DNA of 64,000 nt. Origin: an uncultured Pseudomonadota bacterium (GTDB lineage: Bacteria; Bdellovibrionota_B; Oligoflexia; Oligoflexales; CAIYRB01). A program made the translations under genes and the position numbers. The notes under the pieces were generated by a model, which was given only the letters and a program-made list of their open reading frames with translations, made no database searches and had not been told where the DNA came from. Positions 16,811 through 25,955 of this stretch are shown one piece after another. The first letter of the stretch is position 1; each line of letters starts with the position of its first letter. The stretch spans positions 34,156 to 98,155 of the forward strand of contig CAIYRB010000102.1 of assembly GCA_903928445.1 (NCBI GenBank), in the 5' to 3' direction.

Positions 16811-17443
16811 TTAGCGTAAGTGACTGACCCCATCGTCGACCTGAACGGCAACGCTTTCTAGGCTCCCGTCGGTGTGAATCACTTGGTCGGCTCGTCGCGC
16901 TTTCTCAGTCGCGGCCATCTGATTTGCGATGATCGCCTTGGCTCGCTCGTCGTCGATGCCACTTCGTTGCTTCAGGCGCTCGAGTTGCAATGCCGGCGCG
17001 CAGACGGTTGCCCAAACTTGGGCGTAGTCCGCCGCGCTACCGATCTCAAAAATCAAGGCAGCTTCGTAAAAGAAGTACCTGGGTTGATGTTCAAGGTCTA
17101 AGGCCGCGACCTTCGCCAACAAGGCTGCGCGAATCAACGGATGGGTGATCTGTTCGAGTTGGTGGCGCAAGTCGGGTTTGGCAAAGACGATCTGGCCAAG
17201 TCGCGGCCGGTTGAGCTCGCCGTTTGGCGTGAGCACGTCTGTGCCGAACCGCGCGACGATCTGAGCAAGTCCGGGCGAACCCGGCGCGGTGACCACACGT
17301 GCTAGGTGGTCGGCATCGATGACGCTATAGCCGCGCGCTTCGAGTAGACGTGCGACGGTGGATTTACCAGTGGCGATGCCGCCGGTGAGACCGATACCAT
17401 AGCGCTTGAGCTGAGCTCGGCTTTTGTCATGGGAACTCATCAT
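16811..17443 (-). CDS. coaE: Dephospho-CoA kinase
   Basis: 210 residues, normal for the family. The P-loop GGIATGKST is at residues 21-29, and IDADHLAR and the ITHPLIR segment are typical. It phosphorylates the ribose 3'-OH of dephospho-CoA in the last step of CoA synthesis. Its ATG directly abuts the stop of the upstream Gln-rich PEGA gene, so both are on one message although their roles look unrelated. Confidence 0.94.
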   Translation of the reverse strand: MMSSHDKSRAQLKRYGIGLTGGIATGKSTVARLLEARGYSVIDADHLARVVTAPGSPGLAQIVARFGTDVLTPNGELNRPRLGQIVFAKPDLRHQLEQITHPLIRAALLAKVAALDLEHQPRYFFYEAALIFEIGSAADYAQVWATVCAPALQLERLKQRSGIDDERAKAIIANQMAATEKARRADQVIHTDGSLESVAVQVDDGVSHLR

Positions 17444-19675
17444 TCAAAACGTCCAGGTAAGATTCAAGCTCAGTGCGCTGCGAGTCCGCTGATGGCCTTG
17501 ATCATAGACGGGATTCGGATCTAGTTGCCACCGGAAGGAGTGCAGATCGACGGGGGCCTCTCCAGCCTCGGCCAGCTCCTCTTCGCTTGCATGTTCGCGG
17601 TAGTCATCGCCGAAGTTCATGCCTTTGCTCCGCCGCCGTTTCTTCTTCTCCGGTGCTGGACCGTCGTCGATCATGGCCTGGATGGCACTGATGGCATAGA
17701 CCACGCCAAATCCCATCAGGGAATAGTTGGCGTTTTGGCTGTAAGTCTTCGCCTTGGCGGTGGTGTACTTGTAGTTGACATCACACTCTGGTGGCAGACT
17801 TGCTTGGCCGTTGCAATAGGCGCGATTGTAGGCGTCTGCGTCCTTGACGGTCTTCGCGTTCTGCTGGGTATTGTAGAAGTAAAAGCCTAGCGCGCCGCCT
17901 TGTGCCGCCATAAAGCCCAAGCCGAGCAGGGTTCGACCATTATAGAATTGGCCAGCACCAAAGGGGAGGATGGCGAACAGGAACTTAGCGTCACCCCCCT
18001 TGGCCTTACTGGACTGCTTTTTTTGGCCATTGCTTGGTCTTGCTGCTCGTCCTGGTGCCCGCGAGGGGGTCCTTACTGGTGCCGGCTCGGAGTCCGTACT
18101 AAAGCCTGGGTCCGCAGGGTCGGCCTGCGGCGGCGGTGCGATCGGCGGCGGCAGCGGCGCGGCCGGAGCACTCTGCATTTCACTCATAATAGGGTCCGGC
18201 GGCGGCGCATAATAAGGCTGTGGCGGCGGCGCATAATACTGCGGCGGTGGTGGTGCGTAGTACTGCTGCGGTGGCGGTGCAAATTGTTGTGGCTGCTGGT
18301 ACTGCTGTTGATACTGTGGCGGCTGTTGGTACTGGGGCTGTTGGAACTGCGGCTGTTGCTGGAACTGCGGCTGCTGTTGCTGGAACTGCTGCTGCTGTTG
18401 CTGGAACTGCTGCGGCTGTTGCTGGAACTGCTGCGGCTGTTGCTGGAACTGCTGCGGCTGTTGCTGGAACTGCGGCTGCTGTTGCTGGAACTGTTGTGGC
18501 CTCTGCACAATTTGTTGCTGCGGTTGCCGCGCTGCTGCGGTATCGGCTGCAAACTGCGCGGTTAGGTCAGGACCCGGTGGTGGAGCGCCGCTTGGACCAG
18601 TGGCTTGAGCGCTGCCAAACATATCGTCGCTGGGTGCTGGAGCATAGGGTTTCGCAGCACCACCGCGTGCAGCCCCCTTGCCCTTCTGTGGCCTTTTACC
18701 ACTGGCGGCGGCTGGGGGAGCGGCGACTGCGGCGCCATAGTAATCACCCTGGGGTTTGTTGCTGACCATATCGGCTTGCTGCTGCGGCGGTGCAGCGCGT
18801 TGCGGCGGGGCCTTGGGTTTGGGTAGCGGTTTGGGTTTAGGCTTTTCCAAATCGACGGTGACGTTGTTGCTCTTGTTTTTTGCGATCAGGACATTGATCT
18901 TCTTGGTGATATAGCCAGTCATGGCCACTTCGATCAATACATTGCCTGGATCCGTGTTGATCTGGCTGTTGACCGGTCCGGCGATGATGCCATCGATGGT
19001 GACATTTGCCCCTTTAGTCGATGAAGTGACGGTTAAAAAGGTTTGCTTGAGGGGCGCGCCAGTAGAGTCGGTGGTGCGTGGTCCGCTGGGTTTGTCACGT
19101 GGCGACAGAGCGTTACCAGGCCTTTCGCTTGTCGCGTTAGGCGCTGGCTTTCCACTTGGTGTGCTAGCCGCCGCCTTACCGCCGCCTGGTGGCTTTTGGC
19201 TTGGAGCTTTGGCGGCGGCGGTGGGTGCGCGACCGCCGCCAGCGCCTTTGAGGCTTTTAAAGAATGGTTGCATCTGCGGGCTCAAGGCATCCGCTGGGGT
19301 GATGGTTAACGTGGGATCGATCGCCAGAGCGGCTTTGAAGGCATTTGCTGCTCCGGCTTTGTCCCCAAGCATAAACTGACTCATGCCGAGAAGCTGCGAC
19401 GTGCGCGCCTGTTCTGCCTTTGCCATGCGCGTTTGCAGCGCTGACGTTAGGCTGGTTCTTGCGCCGGCAAAGTCGCGCCTCAGGTATTTGCCGTAGCCAT
19501 TGCTATAAGCAGCGGCGCTGGCTGTGGGCGAATAGATCCATGCGGAGATCAGGTAGCCAGGCGGTATGGCCAAGGGTAGGATCACAGCGTACACGAGCAG
19601 GATACGGGCGACGCTGCGAAGCCAGGCCCATACCGTCTGCGGTGTTCGTTGTGATGTGTTTGCCTTGCCCGTCAT
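17444..19675 (-). CDS. PEGA/TPR membrane protein with long Gln-rich repeat region
   Basis: 743 residues. A transmembrane segment lies at about 23-50. TPR-like helices at 58-125 (ARTSLTSALQTRM, AANAFKAALAIDP) are followed by a PEGA-type module (VTIDGIIAGPVNSQINTDPG...GYITKK) near 215-270. A repeat region of about 150 residues built of QQFQQQPQ and YYAPPPQ units follows, and a C-terminal part with two hydrophobic helices (FGAGQFYNGRTLLGLGFMAAQGG) closes it. The end SLNLTWTF resembles a barrel strand. It is the middle gene between the PEGA kinase upstream and coaE downstream. Its role is unknown, possibly an envelope scaffold or substrate of that kinase. Confidence 0.7.
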   Translation of the reverse strand: MTGKANTSQRTPQTVWAWLRSVARILLVYAVILPLAIPPGYLISAWIYSPTASAAAYSNGYGKYLRRDFAGARTSLTSALQTRMAKAEQARTSQLLGMSQFMLGDKAGAANAFKAALAIDPTLTITPADALSPQMQPFFKSLKGAGGGRAPTAAAKAPSQKPPGGGKAAASTPSGKPAPNATSERPGNALSPRDKPSGPRTTDSTGAPLKQTFLTVTSSTKGANVTIDGIIAGPVNSQINTDPGNVLIEVAMTGYITKKINVLIAKNKSNNVTVDLEKPKPKPLPKPKAPPQRAAPPQQQADMVSNKPQGDYYGAAVAAPPAAASGKRPQKGKGAARGGAAKPYAPAPSDDMFGSAQATGPSGAPPPGPDLTAQFAADTAAARQPQQQIVQRPQQFQQQQPQFQQQPQQFQQQPQQFQQQPQQFQQQQQQFQQQQPQFQQQPQFQQPQYQQPPQYQQQYQQPQQFAPPPQQYYAPPPPQYYAPPPQPYYAPPPDPIMSEMQSAPAAPLPPPIAPPPQADPADPGFSTDSEPAPVRTPSRAPGRAARPSNGQKKQSSKAKGGDAKFLFAILPFGAGQFYNGRTLLGLGFMAAQGGALGFYFYNTQQNAKTVKDADAYNRAYCNGQASLPPECDVNYKYTTAKAKTYSQNANYSLMGFGVVYAISAIQAMIDDGPAPEKKKRRRSKGMNFGDDYREHASEEELAEAGEAPVDLHSFRWQLDPNPVYDQGHQRTRSALSLNLTWTF
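18295..18500 (-). repeat. Gln-rich tandem repeats inside coding sequence
   Basis: Near-identical 21-base units encode QFQQQPQ repeatedly. On the plus strand these read as TGCTGGAACTGCTGCGGCTG. The high DNA identity indicates recent expansion and possible length variation. Confidence 0.8.
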
Positions 19676-19696
19676 CTGTGTGTCTTGATCTCCTGA

Positions 19697-22282
19697 TTAG
19701 TCTTCGCTTTTAAATTCGACGCTGAACGTAAGCTGTCCCTCACCGCCATTTAAATTTAAGTCGCGCTCCCTGCTTTCGCTGCCGTGATCGATGCGAATAT
19801 GGTAGCGGCCAGGACTGAGAGAAACGGTCTTGGCGCCGCTTTTGATGGTAAAGACTTGAGTCGCGCTGGTTTCGAGATTGCGCAATGTCGCCTGCGCTGG
19901 ACCAAGGTTGATGCGCAGCGTCAGTGCCACCTCCTGCAGCGCCGGTTTCGGGCCGCCCTGGCCGCTGTGTCCGGCCGCTTCGAGCACGACGCGAGGCAAG
20001 GCTTTTTGTTCATCCGCGGCTAGGTCAAACCGGCTGCGAGCCGCGACATAGTCCTTACGGCGCAGCTCTAGCGAATGCCGACCAGTACTCGCCGTCAGCC
20101 AGCCGCTGTCGCTGGTGTTATCGATGGTGGTGCCCAGCCGGCGGCCATCCACATAGATCTCTGCTGCCGGTTGGGAGCTGATGGAAAAGCGGCCTTTTCC
20201 CGAGGGGGCACTGTCCTTTCTACCAGGCTTTTCGACCTTGTCGGTGCGCTCTTTGGACTCGCCCTTATCCGTTCGATCGCCTCTTTCGGTATGATCGCTT
20301 TGATCGCCATTGTCCTGGACCTCCGTTTTGGCGGCCTTGTCAGGCTTTGCTGCTTTTTCCGCTTTTTCCGATTTTTCAGGTTTGCCTTGACGGGTCGGGG
20401 TCTTTTCCACCGCTGCCTGGGCGGTTGGTTCTAGCGTGCTAGCATCAGGATGCTCCGCAACCAGCTCGCGCGTGGTGTGCGCGGGGCTTGGCGCCTTCGC
20501 TCCGGGTGCCGGCGCCGGTGCAGCGGCCATGGTACTTGAGTCCAAGCCGATATTGTCTTTCGGCTCGCCGCGCTTACTTGCCCTTTTGTTTGGTGGTGTG
20601 ACCTTGGTCGTTAGCGGCGTGGCAGGCGTTAACGTTGGTGCAGGTATTTGGGAGCTACTAGCTGGCCCTGAATGGTCGCTGCGGCGTGGCGTCTTGCCGC
20701 GGCTTGGTGCGACGACGACGGGTGGTGGCACAGGCGTTGCTTTGCTTGGCTGCTGGTACGCGACGGTTGCGGATCCGTCACGGCGAGCGCGTGCGACCTT
20801 ACGTGCCATATTCACTGAGGCACGGACGTTGGTCCGCCACGCCGCCTCAGCGTTGCTGACCCCTTGTATTTTGGCGGCCGGGCGTCCTTGCAGACCAAGC
20901 AGACCCCATAGGCTTACGGCGCAGATGAGGCCGACGATCAGCGATCCAGACATGTAGCCAACCCAGCTAGCTCTGCTGGACTGAAACGGAGCGCGGGTCG
21001 CGCGCCGCACGAGGCGTGGATTCTGCCGCGGCACATAGACTGGTCGCCGTGGCGTGACGTAGTCGGTCGCTTGAAGCGGAGGCTGAGGTGGCAAGACATG
21101 CGCGACTGGTGGTGGCAACGGCGCGCGCGCCGACGCTGGCATCGGTAATGCAGCTGTAGCTAGCATCTGCGCATTCAGGCGCGATGCATCACCGTCCGAA
21201 CCTGCGTAGCCGCGTTGAGTTGGGCTGCGTTGAATACGTGTTGGTGCAACTTGCTGCTTGGCTTGTTGGGCTTGTTGGGCTTGCTGCAGCACGCTGCGAA
21301 GCGCGGCTGTTGGCGCCCGCCGGCTGCGAGTCAGGCTAGTATGGTTTTGATGCAGGGCTGCTTGGGCGTTGGCTTTGGTTACTCCTAAGCGTGCATTGTA
21401 GCCTTCACGGTCTTTAAAATAGCGTTCCAGTTCGATATGGCTTTCGTCAAAGCCCAGGCTGATCAGCACTTGCGAGATGTAGGCGCCGTATTCTCTAGCG
21501 GTTTGGCATCGGTCGTTTGGATTTCTTGCCATGCCTTTGACGATTAACTCATTGAGCAGTAAGGGCAGGCCAGGTACCAAAAAGCGTGGGTGAGTATAGT
21601 TGCCTTCCATGATCTTCAGCACGACGTCGTGAGTGCTGGTGCCGGTAAAAGGTAGTCGTCCCGTGACGATCTCGTAGAACAACACCGACAGACTGTAGAG
21701 GTCGCTGCGCAGATCGATGTCGCGACCGCGGATTTGTTCTGGCGACATGTAGCTTGGCGATCCCATAAACGTTCCGGTCACCGTCATACCGGATTTACCC
21801 AGGTCCTTGGCGATCCCAAAGTCCATCAGTTTGACTCGACCATCGAACGTCACCATGATGTTTTCTGGTTTGACATCACGGTGGACGATGCCCTGGCCGT
21901 GCGCTTTATCCAGGGCTTTGCAGATCTCATTGACGATGGCGGCGGCGATGACTGGATGCAGCCAACCGCCACTGGACTGCTGGACATATTGGGCGAGGTT
22001 TCTGCCGTGGATGACTTCAGTGACGATCCATAGGCGGCCAACTTGGTCACCGGAGAAGTCGTAGACCTTGACGATATTGGGATGCTCAAGCGAAGATACC
22101 GCCTGCGCTTCCATCTGAAAGCGCTGCCGGATGTCGGCGTTCTTTTCCATGTGTTCGTGCAGCACCTTGACGGCGACTTTGCGGCCGAGCTTTTCGTCGA
22201 CGGCTAAGTAAACGTAAGCCATACCTCCTTCGCCAATTAAGTCGAGGATGCGGTAACGGCCGCCTAAGAGTTGGTTGCGCAT
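19697..22282 (-). CDS. Hanks-type serine/threonine kinase with C-terminal PEGA domain
   Basis: 861 residues. The kinase domain is complete: GEGGMAYVY loop, Lys39 in VAVKVL, HRDVKPEN at 134-141, DFG at 154-156 and SYMSPEQI. A Pro/Gln-rich linker leads to one membrane span (YMSGSLIVGLICAVSLWG). A long charged and Pro-rich periplasmic region follows (Lys/Glu/Asp repeats of KSEKAEK type), and then a PEGA module (AAEIYVDGRRLGTT ... RKDYVAARSRF). This PknB-like layout links periplasmic binding to cytoplasmic phosphorylation. It is the first gene of the group with the Gln-rich PEGA protein, 21 bases downstream. Confidence 0.9.
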   Translation of the reverse strand: MRNQLLGGRYRILDLIGEGGMAYVYLAVDEKLGRKVAVKVLHEHMEKNADIRQRFQMEAQAVSSLEHPNIVKVYDFSGDQVGRLWIVTEVIHGRNLAQYVQQSSGGWLHPVIAAAIVNEICKALDKAHGQGIVHRDVKPENIMVTFDGRVKLMDFGIAKDLGKSGMTVTGTFMGSPSYMSPEQIRGRDIDLRSDLYSLSVLFYEIVTGRLPFTGTSTHDVVLKIMEGNYTHPRFLVPGLPLLLNELIVKGMARNPNDRCQTAREYGAYISQVLISLGFDESHIELERYFKDREGYNARLGVTKANAQAALHQNHTSLTRSRRAPTAALRSVLQQAQQAQQAKQQVAPTRIQRSPTQRGYAGSDGDASRLNAQMLATAALPMPASARAPLPPPVAHVLPPQPPLQATDYVTPRRPVYVPRQNPRLVRRATRAPFQSSRASWVGYMSGSLIVGLICAVSLWGLLGLQGRPAAKIQGVSNAEAAWRTNVRASVNMARKVARARRDGSATVAYQQPSKATPVPPPVVVAPSRGKTPRRSDHSGPASSSQIPAPTLTPATPLTTKVTPPNKRASKRGEPKDNIGLDSSTMAAAPAPAPGAKAPSPAHTTRELVAEHPDASTLEPTAQAAVEKTPTRQGKPEKSEKAEKAAKPDKAAKTEVQDNGDQSDHTERGDRTDKGESKERTDKVEKPGRKDSAPSGKGRFSISSQPAAEIYVDGRRLGTTIDNTSDSGWLTASTGRHSLELRRKDYVAARSRFDLAADEQKALPRVVLEAAGHSGQGGPKPALQEVALTLRINLGPAQATLRNLETSATQVFTIKSGAKTVSLSPGRYHIRIDHGSESRERDLNLNGGEGQLTFSVEFKSED

Positions 22283-22717
22283 GAACGCGTGCCTGCGTGT
22301 GACCGAGGGACCTCAGTGTCCCCCGTCGTCTCTTCGGCTAATTGGCCACATTTCTTAAGTGTTCCATGCCCCTACGGAGTTTGAGCGAGGCAGATCAAGG
22401 GGCGCGGGTAGGGACTTCGGTGTCAGGCGTGATCATGAGGATTTCGCTTTGTATAGTCGCCCTATTTGGCGATGAAATAAGCGCGGCCTCACCGTCATAG
22501 TCACCACGCTGGAGCACTCATAATGACCACTTCAAGACGCCGCGAGAAAATTCTAAGTAGTCGAAACGCCGCGTGAAAAAACTATAGTTTGGCAATCGGA
22601 CTGATTTGCAATTTAAGCGGCGAACTGTTGTAGTCGATACCTGGCTTTGGTGTTCTGATCTTGACCCACGCCCGTTGTTAACGGGCATGGCTTTACTCCG
22701 AGTTTGGTGGGATTTAC
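22283..22717. other. Divergent intergenic region
   Basis: 435 bases between the kinase and receiver-TPR genes. Visible features are a short hairpin GCCCGTT-GTT-AACGGGC (22670-22686) just before the receiver gene and an imperfect direct repeat ACGCCGCG(A/T)GAAAA in the middle. Promoters for both genes must lie here, but none is distinct. Confidence 0.4.
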
Positions 22718-23884
22718 ATGCTCAGTAGTCAAATGCCCGTGGCGCTTATCACGGCGAGCCAAGCCGAAGCCGAAATGTTCACGCAAGGCCTTGCGGAGTG
22801 CGGCTTTCGCCGGATCACCGTGTTCACCTCCGGCAAAGAGGCCTACGAGGTCTGTGCGCGGCAGCAGTTTCCTCTGTTTCTCACCCGCGTCGAGATGCCG
22901 GATATGAGTGGCTTGGTCGTGATCCAAAAATTGCGGGCCACTGGTAACTATGGCCTCGAACCACATCTGCTCGTTTGCAATAAGCTTGATGCGCAGCTGC
23001 TAGCATTGGTCAGTGAGTATGATCTCGACTATGTCATGGTGCCACCGTTATCCAAAGGCACTGTCGCTGCTAAGTTTAAGCATTTGATGACCACCGAAAA
23101 CTCGCTGTCAGAAGTGGAACTCAAGTACCGTGACGGTAAGTCGGCCTTTGCCTCCGATCTGATCGATATGGCGGAGGACAAAATTATGCAAGTCCTCAGT
23201 GCCCAACCTAAACTCGAGAAGGCTCTGATCTTGCTCGGTGATATCGCAGTGAAGCGAAACGACCTCAATGTCGCCGATACGCACTACAAAGCAGCCCTTG
23301 CGGCCAATCCCAAATCATCCTCGGCTCTGCATCGACTGGCACAGCTGCTCATGAAGAAGAACGACTTTAATGCTGCGGCAACTCTGCTAAACAAGCTCGC
23401 CGACGTCAATCCCTACAACATCAGGCTGCTGGAGAACGCTGGGCTCTCCAATTTCAATATCGAGCGCTATGACCTGGCAAAAAGCTACATGGGCAAGCTC
23501 CAGGCCGTCGATGCTGCGAACAAAACCGCCGCGGTCGTCACTGCACAAGTCAAGATCAAAACCGGTGACCTCACCGACCTGGTCGGGGGGCTGCGCCAGG
23601 GTATGGACGAAAAAGAATTGGTCCAATTTTTGAACAACGCCGGAGCTAAATTATCTAGTGATAACGACGTTGACGGTGCAATTAAGATGTATATGGCGGC
23701 CGTGGAGCAGATTAAAGTGAACAAATTTCTTTATGCAATCCACTATAATTTGGGCATTGCCTTCAAAAAGAAAAAGAACTTCGACAAAGCTCGCCAGCAT
23801 TTTGAAAAGTCGCTCAAGCTCAATCCCGAGTTCACCAAAGCGAGTGCCGCCCTGAAAGAACTAGCCGCCACTCCCGCCGCGTAA
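22718..23884 (+). CDS. Degenerate receiver domain fused to TPR repeats
   Basis: 388 residues. Residues 5-120 have the receiver fold (LFLTRVEMPDMSGL aligns with the usual LLLDVMMPGMDG), but the phospho-acceptor Asp is Arg. The acidic pair after strand 1 is absent (VALITASQ) and the Lys before the beta-5 Pro is Val. It cannot be phosphorylated in the usual way. Residues about 145-385 contain TPR units (DLNVADTHYKAALAANPKS, NFDKARQHFEKSLKLNPEF), so it is probably a cytoplasmic scaffold. It is monocistronic and divergent from the PEGA kinase. Confidence 0.8.
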   Translation: MLSSQMPVALITASQAEAEMFTQGLAECGFRRITVFTSGKEAYEVCARQQFPLFLTRVEMPDMSGLVVIQKLRATGNYGLEPHLLVCNKLDAQLLALVSEYDLDYVMVPPLSKGTVAAKFKHLMTTENSLSEVELKYRDGKSAFASDLIDMAEDKIMQVLSAQPKLEKALILLGDIAVKRNDLNVADTHYKAALAANPKSSSALHRLAQLLMKKNDFNAAATLLNKLADVNPYNIRLLENAGLSNFNIERYDLAKSYMGKLQAVDAANKTAAVVTAQVKIKTGDLTDLVGGLRQGMDEKELVQFLNNAGAKLSSDNDVDGAIKMYMAAVEQIKVNKFLYAIHYNLGIAFKKKKNFDKARQHFEKSLKLNPEFTKASAALKELAATPAA

Positions 23885-23907
23885 TGGGCTGCCCATAATG
23901 CCGCCCG

Positions 23908-25356
23908 TCACAGGTCATGTGGCAGGAGATCATGGGTCGAGGTAAAGCGCTTGAACGGGCTGTAAAAGCGCAGGTTAGTCACCGAACTCGTATAGATGCA
24001 GGCATAGTCCGCGACTTGATCGGCGAACCGACTGCGTTCGAGGCCGACCTTCATGAGTTCGCCCCAAACGGGGTGAACCTGCGCTTCACGCTCTTGGAGT
24101 AGGGCTTTGACCTGAAGGTCCAGCTGCTCCAACTGGAGTTGCAGCTCATCCTCACGGCCGGTCAATTTATCCGATTCTTTGAGTAGGTAGTGTGCCTTTT
24201 TGCCCTCGCCGATGGCTTTGGCCTTTTCCGCCTGGCGCGCTTGGTGGCGCTTGCGGGAGCGGATGACTTGTAGCTCTTCGTCACACTCTTCGCGGTCCTG
24301 CAGCTTCTGCATGATGAGTTCGAGCGACTCCTTCAGCAGCTCTAGCTTCGCTAGTTCCGTGCCCAGCTCCTCGACAATCAGCAGCGTGCGCCAATTGACG
24401 CTGTCCTTAGAACGGATGATATCGCCGTAGAGGTGGTCGCCGACGAACAAGATCTCGTCGCCGCGGTAGTCGGCTAACTTTTGCAACAACACCGCGTTAC
24501 CACCTTGATAGACGCTAAGGGGCTTGAGCCCGCCGTTCTCCAGGCGCAGCAGACCGGTGTCGGTCATCACTTGGTAGAAGGGTTGGCTGCCGACAAAAAA
24601 TCCGGGCTTACCAGCCCCCACCAGCACGTGCTCGAAGTAGTGGCGCCAGGTCGGAAAGTCTTCGGATTTGTCGTCGAAGGCAAAGTTCATCAATGCATTG
24701 GTGTAGTCCCAACTCGAGTTGGTCAATAAAAACAGGCTTTTTCCGGCCTCGATCTGCTGGATCAACATCGCTGCAAGCTGCTTATCCTTGCGCACAAAAC
24801 GCCCCGGATCAGCCAGTACGACGTTTTTGATCGAGCCATCGGCGTGACTCAGGTCGATAAAGCGGCGGAGATCTTGGTAGACTTCGCGAAAGGTCTTTTG
24901 AATCTTGGCTGGGTTGCGGGCCATGTAGTCGACGATTTCGGTGAATAGCTGCACTTCGCTGAGGGCGAAGAAGGTGTCGACGGAGAGCAGGCTGGCGGCC
25001 TTAAAGCTCTCGCTGTTGTATAGTTTATGGCGAACATCGCGTTCCAAACGCTGGTGGCCATGAAAGGCGATCTTGACGTATTTGTGACCATCGACCTTGA
25101 GTAGGTTGCCGCGGTCCATGTCGACAAGTAGACCCCGGATCAAGAGGCTTGGGTTGAAGGTTAAGGTCGCAAGCTCTTCGGGATAGCCCGCGGCGATAAA
25201 CTTCGCGAGCGTCTCGCGGAAGGCCAGCGCCTCGAATTCCTCCCGGTTGTACGAGATCAAGGTGTGGTCCATGTCGAAGCCGATGGCGCGAATACGCCCC
25301 ATGTTCAGCGACCGGTTGACGAAGACTCGCTGGCTCTTTTTAAGCTTGGACTGCAC
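23908..25356 (-). CDS. HAD-superfamily 5'-nucleotidase, cytosolic purine type
   Basis: 482 residues. The HAD nucleophile motif is FDMDHTLISYN near residue 27, followed by LFLLTNSSWDYTN (motif II) and EILFVGDHLYGDIIRSK (motif III/IV). That order and the length match the eukaryote-like purine 5'-nucleotidase group, also found in Legionella and Bdellovibrio. It should dephosphorylate IMP/GMP-like nucleotides. Residues about 340-440 form a long charged coiled coil. It is the last gene of a TPR-barrel / PilZ / nucleotidase operon, four bases after the PilZ gene. Confidence 0.85.
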   Translation of the reverse strand: MQSKLKKSQRVFVNRSLNMGRIRAIGFDMDHTLISYNREEFEALAFRETLAKFIAAGYPEELATLTFNPSLLIRGLLVDMDRGNLLKVDGHKYVKIAFHGHQRLERDVRHKLYNSESFKAASLLSVDTFFALSEVQLFTEIVDYMARNPAKIQKTFREVYQDLRRFIDLSHADGSIKNVVLADPGRFVRKDKQLAAMLIQQIEAGKSLFLLTNSSWDYTNALMNFAFDDKSEDFPTWRHYFEHVLVGAGKPGFFVGSQPFYQVMTDTGLLRLENGGLKPLSVYQGGNAVLLQKLADYRGDEILFVGDHLYGDIIRSKDSVNWRTLLIVEELGTELAKLELLKESLELIMQKLQDREECDEELQVIRSRKRHQARQAEKAKAIGEGKKAHYLLKESDKLTGREDELQLQLEQLDLQVKALLQEREAQVHPVWGELMKVGLERSRFADQVADYACIYTSSVTNLRFYSPFKRFTSTHDLLPHDL

Positions 25357-25360
25357 GCTA

Positions 25361-25954
25361 TTAGTTCTCGAATTTGACGCCGACCTGATTACGCATCAGA
25401 CCGCCGAGGTCCATCAGTTTGCGACGGTAGACGACCCGTCCCGGACCTTGTTTGTAGATTTCTCCCCCGATAAACACGCGGATCTGTGGTAGGTAGGTCT
25501 CCGGTTGAAAGAGTTTGGACTCAAAGGTGGTGCGTATCGAAAGGCCGGTTGCCGACATATCCATGACGGCTTTCGACAGTCTTGTCTCGCCGTCAAAGGG
25601 ATTGAGGATTTCAGCGATGACCCGTTCGTCGGCGCCCAACGAAAACCGCTCGGCCTGCCGCGTCTCCTCGATCACGGCGTCAGCCTTCAGTGGAAAAATG
25701 ATGTGCTCGCCGTCGGAGCTGATATGGTCGGACTGGAAGCGAACCATACCAGCCTGGAGACTAAAGGCATGCGACGCGACAAAGGCGCTGATATAGCGCG
25801 GCTTGATGCGATTGCTTAGCTTCACGTGATCATCATGTACATTGAGGATGAAGGTCTGGAAGGTGATCGGCAGGCCATCACCGGAGATGAACACCGACTG
25901 CCGTTCGTGGTAGGCATCGCTTAGGACTTTTTGATTCTTGGCGTCGATGGGCAT
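25361..25954 (-). CDS. PilZ-domain (c-di-GMP binding) protein
   Basis: 197 residues. An N-terminal YcgR-like beta domain (residues 1-95) is followed by a PilZ domain with the two c-di-GMP contacts: RQAER (RxxxR) near residue 98 and DMSATGLS (D/NxSxxG) near residue 132. It is soluble and cytoplasmic. Its ATG lies one base after the stop of the TPR-barrel gene, so c-di-GMP control of that outer-membrane protein or its pathway is likely, but this is inference. Confidence 0.85.
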   Translation of the reverse strand: MPIDAKNQKVLSDAYHERQSVFISGDGLPITFQTFILNVHDDHVKLSNRIKPRYISAFVASHAFSLQAGMVRFQSDHISSDGEHIIFPLKADAVIEETRQAERFSLGADERVIAEILNPFDGETRLSKAVMDMSATGLSIRTTFESKLFQPETYLPQIRVFIGGEIYKQGPGRVVYRRKLMDLGGLMRNQVGVKFEN

Positions 25955-25955
25955 G

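Noticed and set aside
18290..18500. Evenly spaced repeats that could suggest a CRISPR array
   Set aside because: The units are directly adjacent without spacers and encode an in-frame Gln-rich protein.
17900..18565. Long plus-strand open frame rich in Leu and Arg
   Set aside because: It is the antisense of the Gln-rich repeats; Leu runs arise from CAG read on the other strand.
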